Part shown: piece by piece, positions 34,682-43,189 of the stretch
How the letters are laid out: each line of letters starts with the position of its first letter
How positions within the stretch are numbered: position 1 is the first letter of the stretch
Assembly (NCBI GenBank): GCA_965222995.1
Contig: OZ244977.1
Coordinates: 2,356,001-2,420,000 of the forward strand
Reading direction: 5' to 3'
Source: SB11 sp965222995
GTDB lineage: Bacteria > Bacteroidota > Bacteroidia > UBA8524
Length of the DNA stretch: 64,000 nt
Program-made: the position numbers and the translations under genes
The notes under the pieces: generated by a model
Seen by the model: the letters and a program-made list of their open reading frames with translations, nothing else
Database searches by the model: none
What the model was told of the DNA's origin: nothing

Positions 34682-37234
34682 TTAATAGTTAACAATTACC
34701 ATTTTTTTAGTGTCAACTATGTTATTATCAACATAAAGGCTGTAGTTATAGCTTCCTGCAGGAATTGTACCTGCTGAAATTTCTAACTGCCCTTTACCTG
34801 TTTTTAGCTGATACTCACCCAATTGCTTACCACTATTGTCTACAACTCTTATTAATGCACTTGTAGCATTGGCAGGCACATAATATTTAATAGTTGTTGA
34901 GCTACCAAAAGGATTAGGCTCGTTCTGAAACAGCTGAGGTTGGTCATTTAAAGTACCTTCTTGTTTGTTTTGGTTTATAGCTTCTTGTACGCATGGTAAA
35001 CTGCAAATACCGCTAAGTTGGGCTTCTAACTTCTCTAATCTTTCTAAAACAGCTTTATTCTCACTGCGTAAAGCTTCATTTTCTTTAGCCATTTTCTTTA
35101 TATCAGCTTTAAGGGCTGATACACCTTCAACAGCTGCTTCACCGGTATTAGCTTCAATAGCACTTAAACGCTCTTCATGGTCTTGTATACCTGCAGTTAA
35201 GAAAGGAACAAAACCCTGGTAGTTAACTACATAAGCTTCACCCCATTGTTTGGTTAGTTCAGGTATTTCTGCATTTACATCCTGAGCTTTAAAACCATAC
35301 TGTAATCTGTCATCTACCACAACATTATCTAACTTAGTTTGGTCAAACCTGTAACTAAATGCTTTTACATTTAAGATTTTCTTCCAATCCGCTTGTGTAA
35401 ACTCTTGCAGGTCTTTCTTAAAACGTACATCAGAAACAGCATAAACAGCACCTTGAGTAACAAAATCTCCGTTTATTTGGGTAATATCTCCTCTTACCGA
35501 AAGATTAATATCTGCAAATGCAGGAGCAGGAGCCCCGGCAGGTAGAGTACTAAAAGTACCAACAGGTATTAATGCCAATGTGGTATTTATACCTACCATA
35601 CCATCATCTCTAACAAATAACTGGCTTGTTCCGCCACTGTTTAATACATTTAAACTAGAAGTTCCAACGGTTGCACTATTACCAACTATCTCAACTTTAG
35701 AAAAAGGAGTAGGTGTTCCGATACCTACATTACCATCCCAAGTAATACGCATACGCTCGAAAAAGTTTGTAGTAGTATTGTCTCTGGCTCCAAATATTAG
35801 CGGGTTATTCCCTGAGTTTGGAGGTCCATTAGCATCTTGCCAAGATATTAAACCTGCAAATGTCCCTGTTACACCATCCTCAGTCAATCCGTAGTTTGCG
35901 GCAAAATTATCCCACTGTGCTCTAAGTCCAGTAGAAATTATACCTGTACCGCCGGCAAAGGGCTGACGGTCTCCAATGGCACACCAACGGTTACCTACTG
36001 CCGGTGGTCCTAATGCACCTTGTGAAACTTGTGCAATAATTGCATTACCTCCCTCTACTTGAAGACGTGCTGTTGGTGTGGGAATGCCAATACCTACATT
36101 ACCATCCCAAGTAATACGCATACGCTCGAAAAAGTTAGTGTTAGTATTGTCTCTGGCTCCAAATATTAAAGAATTATCACCCGTATTAGGTGGATTGGCT
36201 GCAGTAGCATCTTGCCATGATATTAAACCTGAAAAAGGAACACTACCCGTTGGATCCGGGGTTAAACCTACATTTATTGCAGCTTCATCCCACTGGGTAC
36301 GCATACCTGTTGATATAATACCGGGACCACCCGCAAAAGGTAGTCTATCTCCAAGTGCACTCCAGCGATTTCCGGGTGATGGGGGTGCTAAATTACCTTG
36401 TGATACTTGAGCTATATTTCCATCTTGTACTTGAAATTTAACATCAGGTGCAGGTGTACCAACACCCATAAATCCATTACCTAAAATTGTAGCAAACTCT
36501 TGTACAATACCTCCACCTGCAGGACCACTAGAACCGGAAAAAATAATTCTATTGGTTAATGGGTCTCCGGCAGGTACCGTAAAATCTCTAGCTTGTATAT
36601 TTACATCTATTTCAGGTCCTCCACTTCTATCGGTTAAGCCAAAAGTTCCGGCAAAGTCTTGCCAGTTTACTCTGGTTCCTGTAAAGTTATCGCCTGCGGG
36701 CAAGCTATTGCCAGGTGCCCTCCAACCATGAGACATCCAAGTACCGGCAGGGGTTCCAAGAGAACCGGGTAACAAGTCCAATGCTACATTCCCTCCATAA
36801 TGGATTGTCCTCACAAAATCAATAGCTCCTGTATTTCCTACCTCTAAAACTTGTGGTGCTCCTGTAAAGTTCGGCACCTTCAGGAAGTCGTTATTTTGCC
36901 AGGCTGTACCATCCCAAAGCAAAGATTGCCCTATGGATGTTCCGGCAGGTATGGCTACTCCTAGTGCCACAGTACTCAAATCTCCATTAGCATCAGCAGT
37001 TACAGCTCTAACACCAACCCCTGATAGATTATCGAACCTCAACGGCCCATTAACATGTAAATCTTTTCCAGCTGCCACAGCACCTACATTTATACCTACC
37101 GGATTACTGAAGATGGTTTGTGCAGTTGAACTTTTAGATAACAGCAACGCTAAAACTATAGCAGCTGCTGTTGTCCCAAAACGGCGTAGAATCCTACCTT
37201 TTTGGCTTTTTTGTGATAGTAATTTCACTTTCAT
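34682..37234 (-). CDS. Tail-fibre-like S74 autoprocessing domain protein with T9SS type A sorting tail
   Basis: 850 residues. A signal region (about residues 15-38, ending SKSSTAQ) is followed by a repetitive part with two near copies of a roughly 120-residue unit (IAQVSQG...PGNRWSALGDR...DGNVGIG; compare IAQVSQG...VGNRWCAIGDR...DGNVGIG). An S74 intramolecular chaperone domain begins SDVRFKKDLQEF, the conserved Ser-Asp start where self-cleavage occurs in phage tail fibres, and contains YGFKAQDVNAEIPEL. A coiled coil (EERLSAIEANTGEAA...LRSENKAVLERLEKLEAQL) precedes the type A T9SS tail (NEPNPF ... GSYNYSLYVDN...KKMVIV). The S74 domain should trimerise the fibre-like part. It is likely a surface or secreted fibre. 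The T9SS tail sits after the cleavage site, which is unusual. Confidence 0.78.
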   Translation of the reverse strand: MKVKLLSQKSQKGRILRRFGTTAAAIVLALLLSKSSTAQTIFSNPVGINVGAVAAGKDLHVNGPLRFDNLSGVGVRAVTADANGDLSTVALGVAIPAGTSIGQSLLWDGTAWQNNDFLKVPNFTGAPQVLEVGNTGAIDFVRTIHYGGNVALDLLPGSLGTPAGTWMSHGWRAPGNSLPAGDNFTGTRVNWQDFAGTFGLTDRSGGPEIDVNIQARDFTVPAGDPLTNRIIFSGSSGPAGGGIVQEFATILGNGFMGVGTPAPDVKFQVQDGNIAQVSQGNLAPPSPGNRWSALGDRLPFAGGPGIISTGMRTQWDEAAINVGLTPDPTGSVPFSGLISWQDATAANPPNTGDNSLIFGARDNTNTNFFERMRITWDGNVGIGIPTPTARLQVEGGNAIIAQVSQGALGPPAVGNRWCAIGDRQPFAGGTGIISTGLRAQWDNFAANYGLTEDGVTGTFAGLISWQDANGPPNSGNNPLIFGARDNTTTNFFERMRITWDGNVGIGTPTPFSKVEIVGNSATVGTSSLNVLNSGGTSQLFVRDDGMVGINTTLALIPVGTFSTLPAGAPAPAFADINLSVRGDITQINGDFVTQGAVYAVSDVRFKKDLQEFTQADWKKILNVKAFSYRFDQTKLDNVVVDDRLQYGFKAQDVNAEIPELTKQWGEAYVVNYQGFVPFLTAGIQDHEERLSAIEANTGEAAVEGVSALKADIKKMAKENEALRSENKAVLERLEKLEAQLSGICSLPCVQEAINQNKQEGTLNDQPQLFQNEPNPFGSSTTIKYYVPANATSALIRVVDNSGKQLGEYQLKTGKGQLEISAGTIPAGSYNYSLYVDNNIVDTKKMVIVNY

Positions 37235-37594
37235 AATTGAATAGTTTTTGTTTTTCGGGAAAACTCAATGCATTGACCCATCTAAGTTAAACACTTAATA
37301 ATCAAAAAGTTTTTACTAAATTATTTAAACTTCATAAGGGGTTGAAGGACAGGGAGAAAAATTTCACAAATACTTGATTTACAAACATTTGTTAGTTAAA
37401 CAGCTTATTAACTAATGAGAACACAACCGATTATTTCAGAAATTTATTTCACACCCTATATGTCGGCAAGCATAAAACTACCAAAAACAAAACCTAATTA
37501 AACTTTATGTTTCTTTTCCACCCTTGTGGGAAAGTAGAAGCCACTATTTAGCTTTAAAAATTGAAAATTGAGTGCATAAACAGTTAAGCTATTT
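37235..37594. other. Intergenic region between divergent genes, one hairpin
   Basis: 360 bases, AT-rich, no gene seen on either strand. It must hold the promoters of the divergent 850-residue protein gene and the PIN-PhoH gene, but no clear TAnnTTTG element was found. CTTTTCCAC (37513-37521) and GTGGGAAAG (37526-37534) pair over 9 bases with one T-G wobble around CCTT, about 60 bases before the PhoH start; it could be a leader hairpin. Confidence 0.4.
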
Positions 37595-38941
37595 ATGCCT
37601 GCCAGAAAAAAAGCAAAAGAGAAAAAAATATTTGTTCTTGATACATCTGTTATCCTTTACGACCACAATGCTATAAACAATTTTGAAGAGCATAATGTAG
37701 CTATTCCTATAACGGTTTTAGAAGAACTTGACAATTTTAAAAAAGGGAATGATACTATAAATTTTGAGGCACGACAGTTTACCCGTTTTCTTGATAATCT
37801 TTCAACAAAGCACAACCAAACACTACAAAACTGGTTACCGCTAAATGGCCCCACAAAGGGCGAGTTTAAGGTAATTATGGACGAACGAAGTAAGGTTGAT
37901 GCAAATGAGATTTTCAGTGAACGGAAAGCCGACCATAATATTCTGAATGCTGCCATGCACATGCGTGAGGAAAACCCCGACCACAAGGTGATTATGGTAA
38001 CCAAGGATGTAAACTTGCGTTTAAAAGCCAAATCACTAAGCCTGCATGCTGAGGATTATGAAACAGGTAAGATAAAAAATATTGATACCCTGTATAAAGG
38101 GCTGGCTACCATTGAAAATTCTGATCCAAATGCGATAGAAAAGCTATATGTAAATGGTTTTTGCAGCTATAAAGATGTGCTGGATGAGAAACCGTTTGCC
38201 AACCATTACTTTATTTTAAAAAGCGGTAAAAAAAGTGTGTTGTGCTATTATAATCCGTTTACTGAAAATATAGAGAAAATTGATAAACGGAATGCTTACG
38301 GTATAAAGCCTAAAAATGCAGAACAGGCTTTTGCTATGCACGCTGTCATGAATCCAGAAGTTCAGCTGGTTACTATACAAGGGGTTGCAGGTACAGGCAA
38401 AACACTTATTGCATTAGCCTGTGCACTAGAACAACGCGCACAGTTTCGTCAAATTTATTTGGCCCGCCCTGTTGTACCACTTAATAATAAAGATATTGGT
38501 TACTTACCAGGCGACATAAAATCGAAACTAAACCCATATATGGAACCTTTGTGGGATAACTTGAAGTTTATACAAAACCAGTTTAAAGAGAATGAAAAAG
38601 AGCACGGCAAGTTGAGTGAGTTGGTAGAGAAAGAAAAACTAATGATTACCCCCTTAGCCTATATACGCGGGCGTAGCCTTAGTAATATTATTTTTATTGT
38701 TGATGAGGCACAAAACCTTACTCCCCTTGAAATAAAAACCATTATTACCCGTGCGGGTGAGAATACTAAAATTATTTTCACAGGAGACATACACCAAATA
38801 GACACCCCGTATTTAGATACTCAAAGTAACGGGCTAAGCTATTTAATAGACCGCCTGCACAACCAAAATATTTATAGCCATGTAACCCTTGAAAAGGGGG
38901 AGCGTAGCGAGCTGGCTAATTTGGCAAATCAGTTGCTATAA
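37595..38941 (+). CDS. PIN-domain/PhoH family ATPase (PhoH2 type)
   Basis: 448 residues, the normal length of PhoH2 proteins. The N-terminal PIN nuclease domain (residues about 10-150) starts FVLDTSVILYDHN with the first catalytic Asp, then has VLEELDNFKKG and DHNILNAA with further acidic residues. The PhoH NTPase domain has Walker A GVAGTGKT near 265-272 and Walker B IFIVDEAQN near 365-373, plus TGDIHQIDTP. PhoH2 proteins couple RNA unwinding to PIN RNase cutting in the cytoplasm. It is a single gene on its strand. The well-studied homologues come from actinobacteria, so the substrate here is inferred. Confidence 0.9.
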   Translation: MPARKKAKEKKIFVLDTSVILYDHNAINNFEEHNVAIPITVLEELDNFKKGNDTINFEARQFTRFLDNLSTKHNQTLQNWLPLNGPTKGEFKVIMDERSKVDANEIFSERKADHNILNAAMHMREENPDHKVIMVTKDVNLRLKAKSLSLHAEDYETGKIKNIDTLYKGLATIENSDPNAIEKLYVNGFCSYKDVLDEKPFANHYFILKSGKKSVLCYYNPFTENIEKIDKRNAYGIKPKNAEQAFAMHAVMNPEVQLVTIQGVAGTGKTLIALACALEQRAQFRQIYLARPVVPLNNKDIGYLPGDIKSKLNPYMEPLWDNLKFIQNQFKENEKEHGKLSELVEKEKLMITPLAYIRGRSLSNIIFIVDEAQNLTPLEIKTIITRAGENTKIIFTGDIHQIDTPYLDTQSNGLSYLIDRLHNQNIYSHVTLEKGERSELANLANQLL

Positions 38942-39033
38942 TTAGCAAACTGCAAAAACACCTTAGTTTTTTGGCAGTTTCTCCGTGCAAATAAACCTGA
39001 GGCAATAAGCATTTTTGTAACAAATTGTTTGTT

Positions 39034-39363
39034 ATGAAAATTGTAAACACAATTCTTTTAGTACTTCTTATTTTGCTTAGTATAAGCACGGGCGTAGTTA
39101 AGCTTTTTCAAATGGAAGAAGAAATGAAGTTGTTTCGCGATGCCGGCATTGGTGATACACTTACTATACTGTTTGGGGTAGTACAAACCATTGGCGGTAT
39201 TATGCTTATTGTACCTAAAACCAGAAAACTTAGTGCAGGTATTATGGCTATAACCTTTACCATTGCAACTATAATAGTATTTATTAATGGTATGATGGCT
39301 TTTGGTTTCTCATCCATACTTTTTATAGCTTTGGCGGTATATCAGTATCTTAAATCTAACTAA
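39034..39363 (+). CDS. DoxX-like small membrane protein
   Basis: 109 residues from the ATG at 39034; an in-frame TTG at 39025 would add three residues but is less likely. Four membrane segments are visible (KIVNTILLVLLILLSISTGV, TLTILFGVVQTIGGIMLIV, LSAGIMAITFTIATIIVFING, SILFIALAVYQYL), with the 'S.G..KL' loop after helix 1 typical of DoxX-like proteins. The role of such proteins is poorly known; some are linked to redox or organic compound handling. It is 10 bases before the next gene and likely in an operon of three small genes. Confidence 0.65.
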   Translation: MKIVNTILLVLLILLSISTGVVKLFQMEEEMKLFRDAGIGDTLTILFGVVQTIGGIMLIVPKTRKLSAGIMAITFTIATIIVFINGMMAFGFSSILFIALAVYQYLKSN

Positions 39364-39373
39364 TACCTAAACC

Positions 39374-39685
39374 ATGAATCAAAACAGTTTTATAGTAATA
39401 ACAGAAGTAACATTTTCAGAACGGTTGAAAGAAACCATGGAAAATTTAGGAAAGCAATTTGCACCTATTTGTGCCAAGCAACCCGGTTTCAGAAGTATTA
39501 CTTTTATCTCATCGCACGATGGTACTCATACCCGTTCTGTAATAGAATGGGAAAGCAAAGCTCATCATGAAGCTTGCATGCAATCTCCCGATTTTGATGC
39601 CTTTAATGAAGAATGGAGTAAGCACATGGCGAGCGGTGAAATTAAATTTTCACTAAATACATACGATATTTTAGCAACACAATAA
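39374..39685 (+). CDS. Antibiotic biosynthesis monooxygenase (ABM) domain protein
   Basis: 103 residues. A ferredoxin-like alpha/beta fold of the ABM family is suggested by FIVITEVTFSERLKETMENL, then PGFRSITFISSHDGTHTRSVIEWESKAHHEACMQSPDFDAFNEEW, where the 'IEW.S...H.A....' segment is typical. Members are small dimeric monooxygenases or stress-related proteins. The substrate cannot be read from the sequence. It overlaps the next gene by one base (TAATG), so the two are translationally coupled. Confidence 0.65.
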   Translation: MNQNSFIVITEVTFSERLKETMENLGKQFAPICAKQPGFRSITFISSHDGTHTRSVIEWESKAHHEACMQSPDFDAFNEEWSKHMASGEIKFSLNTYDILATQ

Positions 39686-40047
39686 TGAAATATACACCTT
39701 CAAAAAACGAAACTGTAAACCAATACATCAATAACGAAGTACCTGATAATCTGAAAGAGCTTTTTATCAAACTTCGCGAAACTATATTATCTGTAAACCC
39801 GGATTTGGATGAGGATATAAAGTGGAAGAACTGCCTAACCTATGCAGTAAAGAAAAATATGATACAAACTGTTGTAGGCAAAGAAAAAGTATCGCTAATA
39901 TTTTTTGAGGGGGCACAATTAAACGACCCTAAAAAGTTGCTTGAAGGTGATGGCAAAAAAACCAGAACAGGCAAATTTTCATCTGCTGATTTTGATACAG
40001 AAGCTTTAAAAGACTTGGTGAAACAAGCTATACCCCTAGCAAGTTAG
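39685..40047 (+). CDS. DUF1801 (YdhG-like) protein
   Basis: 120 residues. The pattern 'VNQYINNEVPDNLKELFIKLRETILSV.PDL.E.IKW...CLTY' and the later 'VSLIFFEGAQLNDPKKLLEGDGKKTRTGKF' match DUF1801, small cytosolic proteins of unknown biochemical role. It is the last gene of the run 39034-40047. It ends only 6 bases from the stop of the NlpC/P60 gene on the other strand, with no clear terminator between them. Confidence 0.7.
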   Translation: MKYTPSKNETVNQYINNEVPDNLKELFIKLRETILSVNPDLDEDIKWKNCLTYAVKKNMIQTVVGKEKVSLIFFEGAQLNDPKKLLEGDGKKTRTGKFSSADFDTEALKDLVKQAIPLAS

Positions 40048-40052
40048 TATTA

Positions 40053-40820
40053 TCAGATAACTCTTTTTATCAGGCGTAACTTGTGGGTATACTTGCCCGT
40101 ATCGCCATTAAAAATACCTTGCTGGTCTATTTTATCCACGCGCACCTTACCGTGCGCATGAATAATCCTGCGTGAATCTAGCAGAATCCCCACATGAACA
40201 ATTTGCCCTTCATCATTATCAAAAAATGCTAAATCGCCCGATTGCGTTTCATCTAAAAACGATAATGTTTCGCCTTTGGTAGCTTGTTGGTATGCATCTC
40301 TGGGTAGTTGTATACCGTTTAGTTTATATATTACTTGGGTAAAGCCTGAGCAGTCTACCCCCCAAACAGTACGTCCTCCCCATAAATATGGAGCGTTTAC
40401 CCATTGCAGGCAATCGCCTACCAATAAATCTCTGTTGGGTTCGGTATTAGTTACATTCCTCACAGAACCTTCCAGCTTCCACCCTCTCCCATCATGCAAC
40501 ACATGTCCTTCATCATTTTGTTGAAGCAGCGCACCTAATGGCAGATATATTTTTTCGCTTTTGTCAATAATTTCACCCCTTACACTTTGCAGATATACTT
40601 GCTCACCCTCAGCACTTTGGCTGGCATCATTAAACTGTGTTGCACTTATCCAGCCCTGGTAGTTATCAAAGTCAGCAACTACTTGTAGCCACTCCCCCTC
40701 TTCTTCAATAATTCTGTAAGTCTCACCAAAAAGCAATTGGCTCACCATTTCGCTTTTGCTGGTAGGTTCAGCTCTAAGAGCTATACACGATATATGGCAT
40801 ACACCTTGGGTATTTTCCAT
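40053..40820 (-). CDS. NlpC/P60 endopeptidase with SH3-like domains (YkfC type)
   Basis: 255 residues. Two N-terminal SH3b-like segments (about residues 1-65 and 70-120) precede an NlpC/P60 domain. The catalytic Cys157 is in VWGVDCSGF, His209 in IVHVGILL, and the third residue His221 in IIHAHG. The 52 and 12 residue spacings agree with the C238/H291/H303 triad of YkfC. YkfC enzymes split L-Ala-gamma-D-Glu dipeptides from cell-wall peptides, which serves peptidoglycan recycling. There is no signal peptide, which also suits a cytoplasmic recycling enzyme. MurQ at 51857 acts in the sugar branch of the same process. Confidence 0.85.
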   Translation of the reverse strand: MENTQGVCHISCIALRAEPTSKSEMVSQLLFGETYRIIEEEGEWLQVVADFDNYQGWISATQFNDASQSAEGEQVYLQSVRGEIIDKSEKIYLPLGALLQQNDEGHVLHDGRGWKLEGSVRNVTNTEPNRDLLVGDCLQWVNAPYLWGGRTVWGVDCSGFTQVIYKLNGIQLPRDAYQQATKGETLSFLDETQSGDLAFFDNDEGQIVHVGILLDSRRIIHAHGKVRVDKIDQQGIFNGDTGKYTHKLRLIKRVI

Positions 40821-40867
40821 GCTTAGTTTGGTAGTAAAGAAAGGTAAATTTATGTTTTGTTAACGGT

Positions 40868-41215
40868 TTATTCTAAATGCAACCAATCTTTTTTAGCTAA
40901 AAGATGCTCTTCTGTCTCAACATTATCAGGGTCGGGCACACAACAATCTACAGGACAAACTGCAGCGCATTGAGGTTCCTCATGAAATCCTGTACACTCA
41001 GTGCATTTATCAGGAACAATATAATATACTTCTTCTGATACGGGAGCATGATTTTCATCTGCATCCAGTTTCTTCCCGTCAAAATCAAACATACCCGTTA
41101 CTGATGTACCGTCTTTATAGGCCCACTCAACACCGGCTTCATATATAGCGTTATTGGGACACTCGGGTTCGCAAGCTCCACAATTAATACACTCGTCGGT
41201 AATTATTATAGCCAT
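40868..41215 (-). CDS. 2x[4Fe-4S] ferredoxin
   Basis: 115 residues from the ATG at 41215 (MAIIITDECINCGACEPECP). The frame could begin at 41236, but that start lies in the 24-bp palindrome and adds a non-conserved segment. Two cluster motifs are visible: CINCGACEPECP at residues 9-20, and a second one with CTEC ... CAAVCPVDCC after a 55-residue insert, as in ferredoxins with an extended loop. It carries electrons for a cytoplasmic enzyme. It is divergent from the acyl-CoA reductase gene, a pairing that recurs in Bacteroidota. The partner is not proven. Confidence 0.85.
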   Translation of the reverse strand: MAIIITDECINCGACEPECPNNAIYEAGVEWAYKDGTSVTGMFDFDGKKLDADENHAPVSEEVYYIVPDKCTECTGFHEEPQCAAVCPVDCCVPDPDNVETEEHLLAKKDWLHLE

Positions 41216-41221
41216 AACAAA

Positions 41222-41245
41222 ATTGTATTTTTGCAAAAATACAAT
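41222..41245. promoter_or_regulatory. Perfect 24-bp palindrome in a divergent promoter region
   Basis: The sequence ATTGTATTTTTG followed by its own reverse complement is a perfect 12+12 palindrome. On each strand it contains TATTTTTG (41226-41233 plus, 41241-41234 minus), which fits the TAnnTTTG -7 consensus, so it can be two back-to-back -7 elements. It lies 6 bases before the ferredoxin start and 43 bases before the acyl-CoA reductase start. It can equally be an operator for a dimeric regulator. No TTG is at the -33 distance on either side. Confidence 0.55.
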
Positions 41246-41288
41246 AGTGAGGGCTTATTACATAGCCTACCATCCTTGATTTTACTTA

Positions 41289-42302
41289 ATGAATTTAGAA
41301 AAAACAATTAGCGCACTGCACCGTGTAGGGCAAGTATTTGGTAATGAGAACAGTATAGAATTACAACAAACCATTACACAAGCTTATGCTAAAAATAAAT
41401 GGTTTGATGAAGACAGTACCAAAATGGCGTTAAGCTACTGGAGCAAACAACTTACTGCTGAAAACTTAAACCAATGGGTTAGTAAAGAAAGTATTGCCAA
41501 TAACTCAGAACCTAAAACAATTGGAGTTATTGCAGCAGGTAATATTCCTTTGGTGGGTTTGCATGATGTGATAAGTGTATTGCTTACAGGTAATAAAGTA
41601 AAGGTAAAACTATCAAGCGACGATGAAGTATTGATGAAGTTTTTTATTACCCAATTAATTCTTGCAGAACCATCATTAGGACAGTTGATTGAGGTTGCTG
41701 AAAAAATTGAAAATATTGATGCGGTTATAGCTACAGGCAGTAACAATACAACCCGCTATTTTGAATATTATTTTAATAAATATCCGCACATTATCCGTAA
41801 AAACAGAAACAGTATTGCAGTATTAACAGGCAATGAAAGTGCAGAAACCATACAAAAAATCGGTAGTGATATACTTAGTTATTTTGGTAAGGGATGTAGA
41901 AACATAACCCAGCTATGGTTACCTAAAGGATATGATTTAGTACCGTTTCTGGATAACCTTCAAGGGTTTATCAGTATAGTTGACCATAACAAATATGCAA
42001 ATAACTACCACTACCATAAAGCTATTTTACTGATGAATAAGGATAAGCACTTAGACTCAGGTTTTATGCTTCTGCGTGAAGACAAAAAAATATACTCGCC
42101 CATAGGGATGATAAACTACACTTATTATAACGACATGGGTGAAGTGAAAGAGTTTTTAGCGCAAAATGCTGAGCATATACAATGTGTGGTGAGTGAAGCT
42201 GACAGTTTGCCCGAAGCTATACTAGCAGGTGAAACACAAAACCCCGAATTGTGGGATTATGCAGATGGCGTAAATACCATCAACTTCCTACAAAATCTTT
42301 AG
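41289..42302 (+). CDS. Acyl-CoA reductase (LuxC-like)
   Basis: 337 residues. The fold resembles an aldehyde dehydrogenase: a nucleotide-binding part (KTIGVIAAGNIPLVGLHDVISVLLTGNKVKVKLSS) and the active-site Cys in YFGKGCRNITQLWLP. LuxC-type enzymes reduce acyl-CoA to aldehyde with NADPH and form an acyl-Cys intermediate. It is shorter than Vibrio LuxC (about 480 residues) but has the usual length for Bacteroidota homologues. It lies divergent from the ferredoxin, with a shared promoter region. The physiological substrate is not known. Confidence 0.8.
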   Translation: MNLEKTISALHRVGQVFGNENSIELQQTITQAYAKNKWFDEDSTKMALSYWSKQLTAENLNQWVSKESIANNSEPKTIGVIAAGNIPLVGLHDVISVLLTGNKVKVKLSSDDEVLMKFFITQLILAEPSLGQLIEVAEKIENIDAVIATGSNNTTRYFEYYFNKYPHIIRKNRNSIAVLTGNESAETIQKIGSDILSYFGKGCRNITQLWLPKGYDLVPFLDNLQGFISIVDHNKYANNYHYHKAILLMNKDKHLDSGFMLLREDKKIYSPIGMINYTYYNDMGEVKEFLAQNAEHIQCVVSEADSLPEAILAGETQNPELWDYADGVNTINFLQNL

Positions 42303-42386
42303 TTTATTTAAAAAAATTAAAAATTCTTCTTGACTCTTACCTTACGTCATAGCCTAAGTTTGTAACAGTATTTTAGTACAAAGGTT

Positions 42387-43142
42387 ATGAAAGGTTATAC
42401 CGTAAAGCAATTGGCCGAAATAGCAGGCATAAGTGTGCGCGCGCTTCATCACTATGATGCTATTGGGTTGCTAAAACCATCTGTACGTACTGAGGCCGGG
42501 TACAGACTGTATGGTGAGAAAGAGTTATTGCGTTTGCAACAAGTTTTGTTTTACAAAGAGTTGGATTTCCCCTTAAAGGAGATAATTGAAATACTTGATA
42601 ATCCTGATTTTAATTATATCTATGCTTTAACGGAACACAAAAAAGCCCTTTCGAAACGTAAAACCCGACTAACCGAACTGCTAAAAACAATTGACAAAAC
42701 CATTTTAAAATTAAAAGGAGAACAAAAAATGATTACAAACGAAGAATTATACAATGGTTTCCCTAAAGCAAAAGAATATAGAGAGGAAGCCATTGAAACA
42801 TACGGAAAAGAAACTGTTGAACACTCTGAAAACAGCTTGAGAAAGTTGAGCAAGAGTGAAATAGACAGTCTAAAAAAAGAAGGCGATGCTATTACTCAAT
42901 CACTTATTGACGTGATGCACTTAGACCCGATAAGTGATGAAGTGCAGCAATTTGTGAAGAAACACTACAACCACATTGTTACTATGTGGGGCGGTGCCGT
43001 ACCTAAAGAACAGCAACTAAATGCCTATGAAGGTTTAGCTACTTTGTATATTGAAGATAAGCGGTTTTACAAAGATGCACCAACAGGGTTTAGTGAGTTT
43101 TTAAGTAAAGCTATGCTACACTTTGTAGCTAATCAACAATAA
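42387..43142 (+). CDS. MerR family regulator with TipAS antibiotic-binding domain
   Basis: 251 residues. The N-terminal MerR winged helix (YTVKQLAEIAGISVRALHHYDAIGLLKPS) and the following helices (YRLYGEKELLRLQQVLFYKELDFPLKEI) are followed by a coiled coil and a TipAS domain (EAYGKETVEHSENSLRKLSK..., then VKKHYNHIVTMWGG and YIEDKRFYKDAPTGFSEFLSKAM). TipAL/TipAS proteins bind thiopeptide-type drugs covalently or tightly and activate their target promoters. It probably controls a resistance gene or itself. No target operator was located next to it. A strong terminator follows at once. Confidence 0.9.
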   Translation: MKGYTVKQLAEIAGISVRALHHYDAIGLLKPSVRTEAGYRLYGEKELLRLQQVLFYKELDFPLKEIIEILDNPDFNYIYALTEHKKALSKRKTRLTELLKTIDKTILKLKGEQKMITNEELYNGFPKAKEYREEAIETYGKETVEHSENSLRKLSKSEIDSLKKEGDAITQSLIDVMHLDPISDEVQQFVKKHYNHIVTMWGGAVPKEQQLNAYEGLATLYIEDKRFYKDAPTGFSEFLSKAMLHFVANQQ

Positions 43143-43169
43143 AAAAGGCTGCCTATTGGGCAGCCTTTT
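43143..43169. terminator. Bidirectional terminator after the MerR gene
   Basis: AAAAGGCTGCC and GGCAGCCTTTT are perfect 11-base arms around a 5-base loop (TATTG) and run from A-rich to T-rich sequence, so the stem works on both strands. It lies between convergent genes (stops at 43142 and 43190). Confidence 0.85.
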
Positions 43170-43189
43170 CAATATAATTTCAATTGGTA

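Noticed and set aside
34682..37234. Long direct DNA repeats inside the 850-residue protein gene as a possible mobile or satellite element
   Set aside because: They are in frame and encode repeated protein units, so they are explained by the coding sequence.
37657..38031. Long antisense open frames inside phoH, hsdR, pheT, obg and other genes
   Set aside because: They mirror the codon pattern of the real genes, have no recognisable domains and are shadows.
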